Shown here one piece after another: positions 38,297 to 45,802 of a stretch of 64,000 nucleotides of DNA; position 1 is the first letter of the stretch; every line of letters begins with the position of its first letter. The stretch is from NCBI RefSeq assembly GCF_947498005.1, contig NZ_CANMIW010000006.1:248001-312000 (forward strand). Direction: 5' to 3'. The notes under the pieces were generated by a model. The model ran no database searches. It was not told the DNA's origin and worked only from the letters and a program-made list of their open reading frames with translations. A program made the translations under genes and the position numbers. Source of the stretch: an uncultured Winogradskyella sp. (GTDB lineage Bacteria > Bacteroidota > Bacteroidia > Flavobacteriales > Flavobacteriaceae).

Positions 38297-38333
38297 TCAA
38301 AACTTATGTGAGAAGTGAAAATATAAGTTTTGA
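38297..38333. promoter_or_regulatory. Perfect 11-bp inverted repeat with 17-bp element, upstream of the transporter operon
   Basis: The arms TCAAAACTTAT (38297-38307) and ATAAGTTTTGA (38323-38333) are perfectly complementary and 15 bp apart. The stretch GAGAAGTGAAAATATAA (38310-38326) occurs again, identically, at 39646-39662 in front of susC. The element lies 46-82 bp upstream of the transporter ATG on the minus strand and downstream of the LacI stop. A regulator-binding site, or an RNA hairpin in the leader, are both possible. Confidence 0.55.
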
Positions 38334-38380
38334 ATATGGAGCAAATATATGAAAGATTTTAAAATAACAATGATAAAATT

Positions 38381-39427
38381 CTATTTGGTGGATTCTCGCT
38401 CTACTAATTCCGTATTAACAACAACAGTCTGATACTGTTCTTCTTCGGTATCAAACTCCGTTTCAATTTTATCAATTAATAAATCTGCAGCACGTTCTCC
38501 CATGAGTTGCGCATGCTGACTAACCGTAGTTAAACTAGGTGTTGAATGCTTTGACAACACACCATCTGTAAAACCAATTACCTGAATATCATTAGGCACA
38601 TTTAAACCTAATCTCCTTGCTACTTTCATAGCTGATAAAGCATACAATTCATTTACAGCAAATACACCATCAATTTTTTTATGTGCCTTGAAAAGTTGTT
38701 CTATTTCTGCTTCAAGTTTTTCTAAATGAACTTCGTAATCTAAAGTATCGTCCATTTTTAAAATTAATTCAGCCTGAGGTGTTATATTACTCTCATGCAA
38801 AGCTTCTAGATACCCTTGAGTTCTCAGTTTACCTACACTAACGTAATCTTTAGTAGTTATTAAGGCTATCTGTTTACATTTATTAGCAATCAATTTTTTA
38901 ACAGCATTTTTTGCGCCATTAAAATCATCCACAATGACTTTATCACATTTAATCTCAGATACCACACGATCAAACATTACAATAGGCATTCCTTGATTTA
39001 TAGTTTCTGTATAATGGTGATAATCTTGTTGAAGCAAGGTTTCTTTTGACATGGAAAGTATAAACCCATCAATACTACCATTGGCAAGCATTTCCATATT
39101 AATTACCTCTTTTGAAAATGACTCATTAGACAACCCAATGATAACATTATAACCTCTTTTGTTAGCCACCAATTCTACACCTCGAATTACTTTAGAGAAA
39201 AAATGATGAACTATTTCTGGTATGATAATTCCGATGGTATTTGTCTTTCTGTTTTTTAAACTAAGCGCAATGTTATTGGGTCTGTAATTGTAGAGTTTAG
39301 CAAAAGCCTGGACTTTTTGTATTGTATCAGCACTAATTTCCTTACTATTTTTTAAGGCCTTAGACACTGTAGAAATCGATACATCCAATTCCCTTGCAAT
39401 CTGTTTTAATGTTATTTTCTTTTTCAT
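38381..39427 (-). CDS. LacI-family transcriptional regulator of the glucan locus
   Basis: A 348-residue LacI/GalR-type regulator. The helix-turn-helix is TLKQIARELDVSISTVSKALKN (residues 5-26), followed by the hinge YNYRPNNIALSLKNRKTNTIGIIIP with the minor-groove Leu-rich helix. The periplasmic-binding-protein-like sensor domain spans 60-340 (VEL...GVFAVNELYALSAMKVARRLG, IQVIGFTDG). It sits between the two arms of the locus, as MalR-type regulators do, and probably senses maltose or a phosphorylated derivative. The candidate operator at 39573-39588 is of LacI-family type. A TAnnTTTG box on the minus strand (39459-39466) lies 32 bp upstream of its ATG. Confidence 0.92.
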   Translation of the reverse strand: MKKKITLKQIARELDVSISTVSKALKNSKEISADTIQKVQAFAKLYNYRPNNIALSLKNRKTNTIGIIIPEIVHHFFSKVIRGVELVANKRGYNVIIGLSNESFSKEVINMEMLANGSIDGFILSMSKETLLQQDYHHYTETINQGMPIVMFDRVVSEIKCDKVIVDDFNGAKNAVKKLIANKCKQIALITTKDYVSVGKLRTQGYLEALHESNITPQAELILKMDDTLDYEVHLEKLEAEIEQLFKAHKKIDGVFAVNELYALSAMKVARRLGLNVPNDIQVIGFTDGVLSKHSTPSLTTVSQHAQLMGERAADLLIDKIETEFDTEEEQYQTVVVNTELVERESTK

Positions 39428-39562
39428 TTTTAACTTTAAATAAGGAACGAATATAGTTCAAAATTAGAAACTAAATATTGCCAATATCTTAATATTGAAA
39501 CGAAATAGTGAAAATCACATATTTTTTTTATTATTTTACTGCTAATACCATTTTTTCTTAAA

Positions 39563-39614
39563 AGTTTTTAACACGCAAACGTTTTCGTGACTTTCGTCAT
39601 AGTTTTTAACACGC
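39563..39614. repeat. 14-bp direct repeat AGTTTTTAACACGC
   Basis: Two identical copies lie at 39563-39576 and 39601-39614, 38 bp apart start to start. The first copy runs into the LacI-type operator (39573-39588). The second continues as ACGCTAATCA, a degenerate half-site. The arrangement suggests a main and an auxiliary operator upstream of susC. Confidence 0.5.
39573..39588. promoter_or_regulatory. LacI-family operator (PurR-box-like) upstream of susC
   Basis: ACGCAAACGTTTTCGT is a near-palindrome centred on AACGTT, with the central CpG typical of LacI/GalR-family operators. It equals the E. coli PurR consensus, which shows how standard the shape is. It lies in the 269-bp gap between the divergent LacI-type gene and susC, 109 bp upstream of the susC ATG. 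Binding by the adjacent regulator is inferred from position and family. Confidence 0.7.
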
Positions 39615-39645
39615 TAATCACATTAAATTTACCTAGATTTAACCC

Positions 39646-39662
39646 GAGAAGTGAAAATATAA
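39646..39662 (+). repeat. 17-bp element shared with the transporter upstream region
   Basis: GAGAAGTGAAAATATAA is identical to 38310-38326. It lies 35 bp upstream of the susC ATG. A shorter match, AGTGAAAAT, also occurs at 39507-39515. Two exact 17-bp copies in front of the two operon arms suggest a shared regulatory site or an ancient duplication. Confidence 0.55.
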
Positions 39663-39696
39663 ATCAATTAACTAAGTAATTAACTAAAAACATTAT

Positions 39697-42600
39697 ATGA
39701 AAACATTTTTAAATGCTTTACTATTCTGTCTAATTATTCTACCTGCTTCCATGATGGCGCAATCTACTGCGACAGGTACAGTTACAGATAAAGCAAATGC
39801 TATGCCTTTGCCAGGAGTAAATGTCATTATTAAAGGTACCTCAAGAGGAACCTCGACAAATTTTGACGGCAACTATTCAATAGAGGTAAGTAATGGTGAA
39901 GTTCTCGTCTTTTCTTATGTTGGTTATACCACACAAGAAATAATATTTAATGGTCAATCTCCTATTGATGTTGCCATTGTAGAAGATGCGTCACAATTAG
40001 ATGAAGTTGTATTAATCGGATACGGCTCTGTGAAAAAGGAAGATGCAACAGGTTCTGTTGATGTCGTTTCATCAAAAGATTTCAACAAAGGATCGATTGT
40101 CTCTACCGATCAATTATTAAACGGTAAGGCTGCAGGTGTAAGGATAACTACATCTGGTGGTTCTCCAGATGCGGCACCGAACATTAGAATTAGAGGTGGT
40201 TCATCACTAAATGCGCAAAACAACCCTTTAATTGTTATTGATGGTGTTGCAATTGGTAATGATAATCCGGCTGGTGTATCTAACCCTTTAACATTAGTAA
40301 ACCCTAACGATATTGAAAGTTTTTCTATACTGAAAGATGCGTCTGCTACTGCAATTTATGGTTCTAGAGCCTCAAATGGTGTAATCATCATTACAACAAA
40401 AAAAGGAACTTCAGGTGGTCCACAATTTACGTTCTCTACAGATTACTCAATTAGTAAAATCGGTGATGGTTTAGATATGATGAATGGCGTTGAGTATTCA
40501 AGATTCATTCAAGAGTATCATCCAACAAGAGTTGGCCAATTAGGTGTCCCAGCGGGTTCTGTTAGCACAAGTGAAACTGTATCTAGCACACTGAACGGAA
40601 GAAACATTTATAATACAGATTGGAGAGATGCTATAACTAGAACAGCTACAACATCTAATACAAACTTTAGTGCAAGAGCAAATTTATTTGACAAGATCCC
40701 ATTTAGAGGTTCTGTAGGATACACATATGCTGAAGGAATAGTAAAGAACGATGATTATGAGCGTTTAACAATGTCTGTTAAATTAACTCCAAAATTATTA
40801 AATGACAATCTTAAGATTGATGTAAATGCTAAAAGTATTTTTGCCTTTAAGAACGCTATTGATTCTGACGGAGCTTTAGGTGAGGCACTAACATTTGATC
40901 CTACAAAGCCTATTTTTGACAACTCTGCTGATAATAGATTTGGAGGGTATTACCTCACTACTTTTGATGATGACGACACTTTTAGAAGAATCATTCAATC
41001 AAACCCTTTGGCTAGATTAGAACAACGTGAAAGACCTGAAAACGTATATCGTTTTTTAGGAAATGTTGAATTTGATTACACCATGCCTTTCTTTCCTGAA
41101 CTAAAAGCTGTTGTAAACTTTGGTTTAGATGCTTCTGGATCTAAAATTGAAGAGCGTTTTAGTGAAAATTCTTTTGAAACTTACCAATTTAACGCAGGTA
41201 ATTCAGATATAGAGAATAATTTCCTTTTCAATCCTGGTGTAAACTATAGAGAAAATCAAAAAATCACAAACACTACTTTAGATGGATTTTTACAGTACAC
41301 TAAATTACTTACAGGTAAAGTCATCAACAAATGGGATTTACAAGCAGGTTATTCTTATCAGAATTTTAAAAATGATGGTAACCAAGAACGTTATCAGTAT
41401 GATTTAGATTCGGGTCAAAGAGAACCAGTTTTAAATCCAGCTAATCCAAATTTTAGATATTATAATGTATTAAATCTACAATCATTTTTCGCAAGAGGTA
41501 ATGTTAGTATTTTAGATCGTTATTTGTTTACAGCATCTATTAGAGCTGATGCCTCTTCTTTATTTACAGAAGAAAACAGATGGGGATATTTTCCTTCTGC
41601 AGCATTAGCATGGCAAATAAATGAAGAAGCTTTTTTAGAAAACTCTAAAGTTATTAACTCTTTAAAGTTACGTATAGGATGGGGAGAAACAGGACAGCAA
41701 GATATAACTGGCACTGTTGGTTACTATCCATCAATCCCTCTTTTCTTAGCAGGAGATGCTAATAGTCAGTATTTCCCTAATTCATCACTTTATTCTGCAG
41801 TTGCCTTTAACCCTAACTTAACTTGGGAAAAAACAAGTACTATTAATTTAGGTTTAGATTTTGACTTATTCAATAACGGATTGCTTTCTGGTTCTTTTGA
41901 TATTTACAGAAGAAACACAAGAGATTTATTAGCTCAAGCTCCTGTACCTCCAGGACAAGCATTGACCAATTCATTTATTGACAACATTGGAGAAACTGAA
42001 AGTGAAGGATTTGAATTAAATCTTAATTTAACTCCTATAAATACAGATGATTTTACACTTAGCTTAGGTGGTAACTTATCTTACAATTCTACAATCGTTA
42101 CAGACTTAAATAGTTTAGAAACATTAAATGCAGGTGGAACTTTAAGAGGAACTGGTGCTGATTTATTGAGACATGCTATTGATGAACAAGCAGGAAGTGC
42201 TTATGTGTTCAAACAAGTTTATGATGCTCAGGGTAATCCTATTCCAAATGCGTTTGTTGATTTAAATGGTGATAACCAAATTACAGATGATGATAGATAT
42301 TATAAGCAGGTAACACCTAACTGGACATATGGTTTTAACCTAAATGCAAATTACAAAAACTGGGACTTAAGCTCTAGCTTTAGAGGTCAAGTTGGTGGTA
42401 ACGTCTATAATTTTGCACAATTAAATTTTGGTTTTACCGAAAGCGCAGTGTTTTCTAGTCAAAATAATTTAACTAATGTTTTAAATTTTTATGACGGTTC
42501 TGCAAATCCAGTAATTGATAATGTAAATGGAAATGTACAATTCTCAGACTACTATTTAGAGGACGCTACTTTTTTAAGATGTGATAATATAGCTTTAGGT

Positions 42601-42774
42601 TACCGTTTTAATGAGTTAATTAAAGATGGCTCGTTTAGATTGTATGCTTCTGTAACAAACCCATTCTTAATTACGGACTATTCTGGTGAAGATCCAGAAA
42701 ATTTTGGAGGTATTGATAGAAACGCTTATCCAAGACCTACCGTTTATACTTTAGGTGTTAATATAGATTTTTAA
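39697..42774 (+). CDS. susC: SusC-family TonB-dependent outer-membrane transporter
   Basis: A 1025-residue TonB-dependent transporter. It has a signal peptide (residues 1-21, ending SMMAQ) and a carboxypeptidase-D-regulatory-like beta sandwich (residues 24-100, ATGTVTDKANAMPLPGVNVIIKG). The plug (residues 110-235) has LLNGKAAGVRITTSGG, IRIRGGSSLNAQNNPLIVIDG and YGSRASNGVIIITTKKG. The rest is the beta barrel, ending with the outer-membrane type VNIDF. With SusD it imports malto-oligosaccharides using TonB energy. It is the first gene of the plus-strand arm and is followed by susD after 10 bp. Confidence 0.96.
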   Translation: MKTFLNALLFCLIILPASMMAQSTATGTVTDKANAMPLPGVNVIIKGTSRGTSTNFDGNYSIEVSNGEVLVFSYVGYTTQEIIFNGQSPIDVAIVEDASQLDEVVLIGYGSVKKEDATGSVDVVSSKDFNKGSIVSTDQLLNGKAAGVRITTSGGSPDAAPNIRIRGGSSLNAQNNPLIVIDGVAIGNDNPAGVSNPLTLVNPNDIESFSILKDASATAIYGSRASNGVIIITTKKGTSGGPQFTFSTDYSISKIGDGLDMMNGVEYSRFIQEYHPTRVGQLGVPAGSVSTSETVSSTLNGRNIYNTDWRDAITRTATTSNTNFSARANLFDKIPFRGSVGYTYAEGIVKNDDYERLTMSVKLTPKLLNDNLKIDVNAKSIFAFKNAIDSDGALGEALTFDPTKPIFDNSADNRFGGYYLTTFDDDDTFRRIIQSNPLARLEQRERPENVYRFLGNVEFDYTMPFFPELKAVVNFGLDASGSKIEERFSENSFETYQFNAGNSDIENNFLFNPGVNYRENQKITNTTLDGFLQYTKLLTGKVINKWDLQAGYSYQNFKNDGNQERYQYDLDSGQREPVLNPANPNFRYYNVLNLQSFFARGNVSILDRYLFTASIRADASSLFTEENRWGYFPSAALAWQINEEAFLENSKVINSLKLRIGWGETGQQDITGTVGYYPSIPLFLAGDANSQYFPNSSLYSAVAFNPNLTWEKTSTINLGLDFDLFNNGLLSGSFDIYRRNTRDLLAQAPVPPGQALTNSFIDNIGETESEGFELNLNLTPINTDDFTLSLGGNLSYNSTIVTDLNSLETLNAGGTLRGTGADLLRHAIDEQAGSAYVFKQVYDAQGNPIPNAFVDLNGDNQITDDDRYYKQVTPNWTYGFNLNANYKNWDLSSSFRGQVGGNVYNFAQLNFGFTESAVFSSQNNLTNVLNFYDGSANPVIDNVNGNVQFSDYYLEDATFLRCDNIALGYRFNELIKDGSFRLYASVTNPFLITDYSGEDPENFGGIDRNAYPRPTVYTLGVNIDF

Positions 42775-42784
42775 AAAAAAAATT

Positions 42785-44341
42785 ATGAAAAAAAGATTTT
42801 TAATTTTATTGAGTATTGCCATGTTAGGTATTTACACATCTTGTACAGATGACTTAAATACTGAACCAATAGTGGAACTTACTCTTGAAGAGTTATTAGC
42901 CTCTGACCCAAATGCAGTTGAAGGATTAGTAGCTAGATTATATGCTTCGTATGCACTAACTGGGCCAAGTGGACCAGGAAGTTCTGACATTGTGAGTCCA
43001 GATGCTGGTGAGGGTGCTTTTTTAAGAGCAATTGTTAATTTACAAGACTTTACTGCAGACGGAATGAAAAACAGATGGGGTGATGATGGTTTAGACCAAT
43101 TAACTACGACATCAAATTGGGACAGAAATAATAAGTTCTTTAGATTATTCTATGACAGAGCGTATTATACTATTCCACAATGTAATAACTTTTTACAAGC
43201 ATTAGATATTGCTGATTTTCCAGATGAAGAAAACATTGTTGCTGAAACTCGTTTTTTAAGAGCATTGGCTTATTATAACATTATAGATGTATTTGGAAAA
43301 GGTGTGCTTGCTACTGAAGTTAATTTTGGACAATCAGAGCCGCTTCCTGAAGCGACAAGATTAGAATTGTTTAACTACACCGAGTCAGAGCTTTTAGCTA
43401 TTGAACCTGTAATAACAACGACTTCTAGTTATGGTAGAGCCAATAAGTTTGTTGTAGACATGCTTTTAGCTAAACTATATATTAATGCAGAAGTTTACAC
43501 AGGAACACCAAGATGGGATGATGCTGCAACTTATGTAAATAAAATAATAAATGAAGGAGGTTATTCATTAGATTCTAATTTTGTAAGAATCTTTTCTTCG
43601 GATAACAATAGCTCTCCAGAAATTATATTCCCATTACTAGCTGAGTCTTTAACGAGTCAAAGTTATGGTAATACAACTTACATCGTAAATGGAAGCTTAA
43701 GTGCTGATACTATGCCTTTAGCGCAGTTTGGTGCCTCTGGAGGTTGGACAGGTCATAGAACAACAAAAGCTTGGTATGGTTTGTTTGGTAACAGCGCAGC
43801 TGAATTAGGATCATCTAGTGATGTTAGAGCAAGCTTGTTCTGGACTACAGGTCATAATTATGAAATGAATGATTACAGAGAATGGACAGATGGTTTCCCT
43901 TCTACGAAATTTAGAAATACAGCTTCAGATGGCAGTGGAAATCCTGTAGAATTCTCTTCAACTGACTTTCCTTTCTATCGTTTATCTGATGTATACCTAA
44001 TGTATGCTGAACTTGCGCTTAGAGGAGCAGCTGGTACATCGATGACAGATGCGTTAACTTATGTGAATAATGTAAGAACTAGATCTAATGCTGATGCAGT
44101 TGGAATGTCTGATTTAACTTTAGATTTCATAATTGACGAGCGCGCAAGAGAATTAAACTTAGAAGGTATGAGACGAAGTGATTTAATCCGTTTCAACAAA
44201 TTTACAGGAGGTAGCTATATATGGCCTTGGAAAGGTGGAACAGCAGGTGGTACATCAATATCTGATGACTACAAATTATTTCCAATTCCAGCAACGGCAT
44301 TACAAGCCAATCCTAACTTAACACAAAATCCAGGTTACTAA
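42785..44341 (+). CDS. susD: SusD-family glucan-binding lipoprotein
   Basis: A 518-residue outer-membrane lipoprotein (signal ends GIYTSCTDD). It has the SusD/RagB tetratricopeptide-like helices (AETRFLRALAYYNIIDVFG, VDMLLAKLYINAEVY) and the C-terminal DERARELNLEGMRRSDLIRFNKF, followed by YKLFPIPATALQANPNLTQNPGY, which is the family signature ending. It forms the lid of the SusC barrel and holds the glucan at the surface. The spacing of 10 bp to susC and 22 bp to the next gene indicates one transcript. Confidence 0.96.
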   Translation: MKKRFLILLSIAMLGIYTSCTDDLNTEPIVELTLEELLASDPNAVEGLVARLYASYALTGPSGPGSSDIVSPDAGEGAFLRAIVNLQDFTADGMKNRWGDDGLDQLTTTSNWDRNNKFFRLFYDRAYYTIPQCNNFLQALDIADFPDEENIVAETRFLRALAYYNIIDVFGKGVLATEVNFGQSEPLPEATRLELFNYTESELLAIEPVITTTSSYGRANKFVVDMLLAKLYINAEVYTGTPRWDDAATYVNKIINEGGYSLDSNFVRIFSSDNNSSPEIIFPLLAESLTSQSYGNTTYIVNGSLSADTMPLAQFGASGGWTGHRTTKAWYGLFGNSAAELGSSSDVRASLFWTTGHNYEMNDYREWTDGFPSTKFRNTASDGSGNPVEFSSTDFPFYRLSDVYLMYAELALRGAAGTSMTDALTYVNNVRTRSNADAVGMSDLTLDFIIDERARELNLEGMRRSDLIRFNKFTGGSYIWPWKGGTAGGTSISDDYKLFPIPATALQANPNLTQNPGY

Positions 44342-44363
44342 TACACTAATAAAATAAATAACA

Positions 44364-45734
44364 ATGAAAAAATTAAAATTTATACTACTAGCATTTATTA
44401 CAGTTGTAAGTTTTACAGCTTGTGAAACGGATGACGATTTAGAATTTGTAGCAAATGAAGCAGAAGGTGTAGCCTTTAACACTTCATTCTTAGAAAACTA
44501 TGTTTTAAATTCAGCGGTTTCAGCTAATCTTGCTGAGCGTTTTACCTGGAATAATGCAGACTTTGGGGTACCAACTAATATTACGTATTACCTACAAGGT
44601 GCCACAGCTGCAGATTTTTCAGATTACATGGCTGGAGACAACTTATATGATTTAGGTAGCAATACTGCTAATCCTGAAGCAAATGAAATCCCTGTTACAG
44701 TTGGGCAAATGCTTGCTTTAGCAGAAGTGGCTGGATTAGATAATGATCCTGATACTGCAGAACCTAATACAGGAACACTTTATTTTAGATTAATGGCAGT
44801 TATTGGAAATGATGGATTACCATCTTATTCCGAAATAAAAGCTTTAAATGTAGAATTACAAGAACAAACTAGCGTTGGTGGTGGCGGATTTATGCCAGCA
44901 ACTTGGGGTGTTGTAGGTTCTGGTTACAATGATTGGGGTGGAGCAGGACCTGATGGTCAGTTCTACACTACAAGTGAAGCTGATGTCTATGTCGCTTACG
45001 TTACACTTATTGATGGTGAAATTAAATTTAGAGAAAACAACGAGTGGACCAATGATTTTGGTGACAATGATGCAGATGGAACTTTAGATGCAGGTGGATC
45101 AAACATCGCTGTAACTGCTGGTACTTATAAAATTGTTCTAGATATTGCTTCTGGTACCTATACAATGGAAGCGTTTTCTTGGGGAGTTGTAGGTTCTGGT
45201 TATAATGATTGGGGAGCTTCTCCAGATGCAAAGTTCTATTACGATTATACAACTGATACATTTAAAGTAGGCGTTCAATTAGTAGACGGAGAAATTAAAT
45301 TTAGACAAAACAACGAATGGACAACTGATTTTGGTGATACTGGAGCTGATGGTACTTTAGATGGTGGTGGTGACAACATCGCTGTTACAGCTGGTCATTA
45401 TGCTATTACTTTAGATTTTAATGCTAGTACTTATACAATTGAATCTACTGATGTATGGGGAATAGTTGGATCTGGATTTAATGATTGGGGCGGAGCAGGA
45501 CCAGATTTCGCGCTAACTGAAGTTCAACCTGGTATCTTTTACGGTGATATTGCAACGCTTTTAGATGGTGAAATTAAATTTAGAGCCAATAACGATTGGG
45601 CAATGGACTTTGGAGATACAGGAGCAGATGGTACTTTAGATGGTGGTGGAGATAACATCGCTGTTACTGCTGGTTTATACCGCGTTCATATGGACACTGC
45701 AAATGGCACTTATATGTTGAATAAAATTCAATAA
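44364..45734 (+). CDS. SusE/SusF-like starch-binding lipoprotein with three tandem repeats
   Basis: A 456-residue lipoprotein (signal ends VSFTACETD). Residues 25-170 form a SusE-type N-terminal domain (VLNSAVSANLAERFTWNNADFG). Three starch-binding-type beta domains follow, beginning at residues 181, 273 and 365, each exactly 92 residues. Each has WG(V/I)VGSG(Y/F)NDWG, DGEIKFR.NN.W..DFGD, a D-rich loop (D..ADGTLD.GG) and NIAVTAG. This is the SusE/SusF layout, in which each domain binds a starch helix by aromatic residues. There is no catalytic motif. The gene is followed by a strong terminator-like hairpin before the amylase gene. Confidence 0.92.
   Translation: MKKLKFILLAFITVVSFTACETDDDLEFVANEAEGVAFNTSFLENYVLNSAVSANLAERFTWNNADFGVPTNITYYLQGATAADFSDYMAGDNLYDLGSNTANPEANEIPVTVGQMLALAEVAGLDNDPDTAEPNTGTLYFRLMAVIGNDGLPSYSEIKALNVELQEQTSVGGGGFMPATWGVVGSGYNDWGGAGPDGQFYTTSEADVYVAYVTLIDGEIKFRENNEWTNDFGDNDADGTLDAGGSNIAVTAGTYKIVLDIASGTYTMEAFSWGVVGSGYNDWGASPDAKFYYDYTTDTFKVGVQLVDGEIKFRQNNEWTTDFGDTGADGTLDGGGDNIAVTAGHYAITLDFNASTYTIESTDVWGIVGSGFNDWGGAGPDFALTEVQPGIFYGDIATLLDGEIKFRANNDWAMDFGDTGADGTLDGGGDNIAVTAGLYRVHMDTANGTYMLNKIQ
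44904..45731 (+). repeat. Three tandem 276-bp in-frame repeats
   Basis: Units at 44904-45179, 45180-45455 and 45456-45731 encode the three 92-residue binding domains and end exactly at the last residue of the protein. The second halves of units 2 and 3 are most alike (TGADGTLDGGGDNIAVTAG in both), which suggests recent duplication or conversion. Unit 1 differs there (DNDADGTLDAGGSNIAV). Confidence 0.9.
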
Positions 45735-45760
45735 AAAAGATTTAAAACCCTTAAATCCAA

Positions 45761-45790
45761 AAAGGGCTGATTAACATCAGCCCTTTTTTT
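45761..45790 (+). terminator. Rho-independent-type terminator after the susE/F-like gene
   Basis: The stem AAAGGGCTGAT (45761-45771) pairs perfectly with ATCAGCCCTTT (45776-45786) around a TAAC loop and is followed by TTTT. It lies 27 bp after the stop of the binding lipoprotein and 12 bp before the amylase ATG, so it may attenuate rather than end the transcript. Confidence 0.8.
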
Positions 45791-45802
45791 AAACAAAAAA
45801 AT

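Noticed and set aside
39563..39614. Direct repeats as a possible CRISPR or attachment site
   Set aside because: There are only two 14-bp copies, with no cas genes, integrase or regular spacers. The operator overlap explains them better.
45761..45790. Hairpin before the amylase as a riboswitch
   Set aside because: It is a simple perfect stem with a 4-base loop and T run, as in a terminator, with no aptamer-like structure.
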